A DNA stretch of 64,000 nucleotides from Chamaea fasciata (Eukaryota > Chordata > Aves > Passeriformes > Sylviidae). Shown here piece by piece: positions 62,626 to 64,000 of the stretch. The position numbers and the translations under genes are program-made. The stretch covers positions 36,197,806 to 36,261,805 of the forward strand of contig JARCOQ010000009.1 of assembly GCA_029207755.1 (NCBI GenBank). The letters are read 5' to 3'. The number at the start of each line of letters is the position of its first letter. The stretch's first letter is position 1. The notes beneath the pieces are model-generated. The model was not told the origin of the DNA. It saw only the letters and a program-made list of their open reading frames with translations, and did no database searches.

Positions 62626-64000
62626 AATCACAGAACCACAGAATCGACTAGGTTGGAAAAAAAACCATCTGAGACCATTGAGTCAAACCTATGACTCAAC
62701 ACCACCTTGTCAACCAGACCACAGCACTAAAAGCCATGTGCTATCTTTGCTTAAACACCTCCAGGTGACTCCACCGCCTCCCTGGGAAGCCTATTCCAAT
62801 GCCCAAAATCATCCTTTCTGTGAAGAATCTTCTTCTCAATGTCCAGTCCCAACTTCCTGTGGTACAGCTTAAGACTTTGTCGGCTTCTCTTGCTGCTTGC
62901 CTGGGAGAAGAGACTGACCCCCACTGGGCTATACCCTCCTTTCGGGGACTTATAGAGGTTGGTACGCTCACCCCTGAGCCTTCTCTTCTCCAAGCTAAGC
63001 AACCCCAGCTCCCTCAGCTGCTCCTCATAAGACACGTGTCCCAGACCATTCACTATCCTTGTTGCCCTCCTCTGGACCCATTTGAGCATCTCAACGTCCT
63101 TCCTAAACTGAGGAGCCCAGAACTGGATGCAGCACTCAAGGTGTGGCCTCACCAGTGCTGACTACGGGGGAAGAATGACCTCCCCGCTCCTGCTGGCCAC
63201 ACCATTCCTGATCCAGGCCAGGATGCCATTGGCCTTCTTGGCCACCAGAGCGCACTGCTGGCTCACGTTCAGCTGCTGTCTCCAGTACCCCCAGGTCCCT
63301 TTTCTGCCTGGGCACTGTCCAGCCACACCAACCCCAGCTTGTGGTGCTGCAGGGGCTTGCTGTGATTCAAAGGCACGACCTGGCACTTGGACTTGTGAAA
63401 CCTCCCATTGTTGGATTCAGCACACCTATCCAGCCTGTCCAGGTCCCTCTGCAGAGTCCTCCTACCCTCTAACAGAGCAGTGCTTGCTCCCAGCTTGGTG
63501 TCATCTGCAAGGTGATCCCCTTGTCCGGATCATCAGTGAAGATATTTAAACAAGACTGGTCCCAACACAGACCCCTGGGGGGCTGCACTAAGTGACTAGC
63601 CCCCATCTGGATGCAGGACCATTGACCTCCAGTCTCTGGGCCTGGCCATCCAGCCAGTTCTGAACACGGCTCCTGCCCAAGCTGTGGGCTACCAGCTTTT
63701 CCAGGAGTGCGCTACGGGAGATGGGGTAAGAGGCTTTGCTGAAGGCCAGGTATACAACATCCACAGCCTTCCCGTCATCCACCTGGCGGGTCAGCTGGTA
63801 ACAAAGGGAGATCAGGTTGGTTAAAGCACAACCTGCCCCTCCTAAATCCCTGCTGGCTGGGTCTGATCCCTCAGCTGTCCTGTAGGTGCTGCGTTATCGC
63901 ACTTAAGATGATCTCTTGTTTAACCTTACTGAGTACCAAGGTCAGGCTGACAGGCCTGTAGTTTCCCATGTGCTCCTTATGGCCCTTCTTATGGATGAGC
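62626..64000 (-). mobile_element. CR1: CR1 LINE fragment, unit 7 (cut by window end)
   Basis: Same insertion as 5811-7582, first 1375 bases only. Confidence 0.85.

Larger units (their letters stand above)
56825..64000. repeat. Tandem unit 7 (partial, first 7176 bp)
   Basis: Seventh copy, cut by the window end inside the long CR1 fragment, so the array continues beyond the window. It has the extra G at 62441-62442, RING Ala52 and Cys139, no 11-bp segment. It shares CAAGGTTTTG near 60772 only with unit 6. Confidence 0.97.

Noticed and set aside
1..64000. The array as a duplication artefact of assembly
   Set aside because: Units differ by private and shared substitutions and indels in a structured way, which a copied contig would not show. 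The copy number could still be wrong.
1..64000. CRISPR array, phage, plasmid or bacterial operon
   Set aside because: The repeat unit is 9.5 kb with spliced genes and CR1 elements; no short direct repeats with spacers, no bacterial genes.

Overview
The window is vertebrate nuclear DNA, almost certainly from a bird. Two stretches per repeat are degraded CR1 LINE sequence of the avian type, the protease gene is an acrosin-like serine protease split into five exons with GT-AG introns, and the RING gene resembles the short TOPORS-like RING proteins of birds. There is no bacterial, plasmid or CRISPR architecture.

The whole 64 kb is one head-to-tail tandem array. Taking base 1 as an arbitrary phase, seven units follow with no spacer: 1-9490, 9491-18971, 18972-28460, 28461-37914, 37915-47369, 47370-56824 and 56825-64000 (cut by the window end). 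Periods are 9490, 9481, 9489, 9454, 9455 and 9455 bp. Units differ only by scattered substitutions and a few small indels, so the array is recent or actively homogenised.

Layout of each unit, read along the + strand: (a) an acrosin-like protease on the minus strand, exons 5 to 1, about 2.25 kb plus the last 33 coding bases in the preceding unit; (b) a short old CR1 fragment; (c) a T-rich tract and about 1.9 kb without a recognised gene, holding one open coding-like stretch of unknown identity; (d) a TOPORS-like C3HC4 RING gene on the minus strand, about 570 bp; (e) about 0.7 kb of possible RING gene promoter or 5' UTR; (f) a 1.77 kb CR1 fragment on the minus strand carrying decayed reverse transcriptase sequence; (g) a candidate solo LTR of about 510 bp, then a short hairpin; (h) about 1.3 kb without a recognised gene, which includes the acrosin 3' flank of the next unit.

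The acrosin-like gene is intact in every copy seen in full: 332 residues, signal peptide, activation site, catalytic His85, Asp135 and Ser227. Its S1 pocket is not trypsin-like (Gly221 in place of the specificity Asp). The RING gene is more variable: an 11-bp indel splits the copies into a 189-residue open form (units 2, 4, 5, 6, 7) and a frameshifted form (units 1, 3). The pattern suggests that an old 1-base deletion was later compensated by an 11-base deletion.

No functional link between protease and RING protein can be shown from sequence. They are co-amplified and transcribed in the same direction. A germ-line role is plausible because acrosin is a sperm acrosomal protease, but this is inference.
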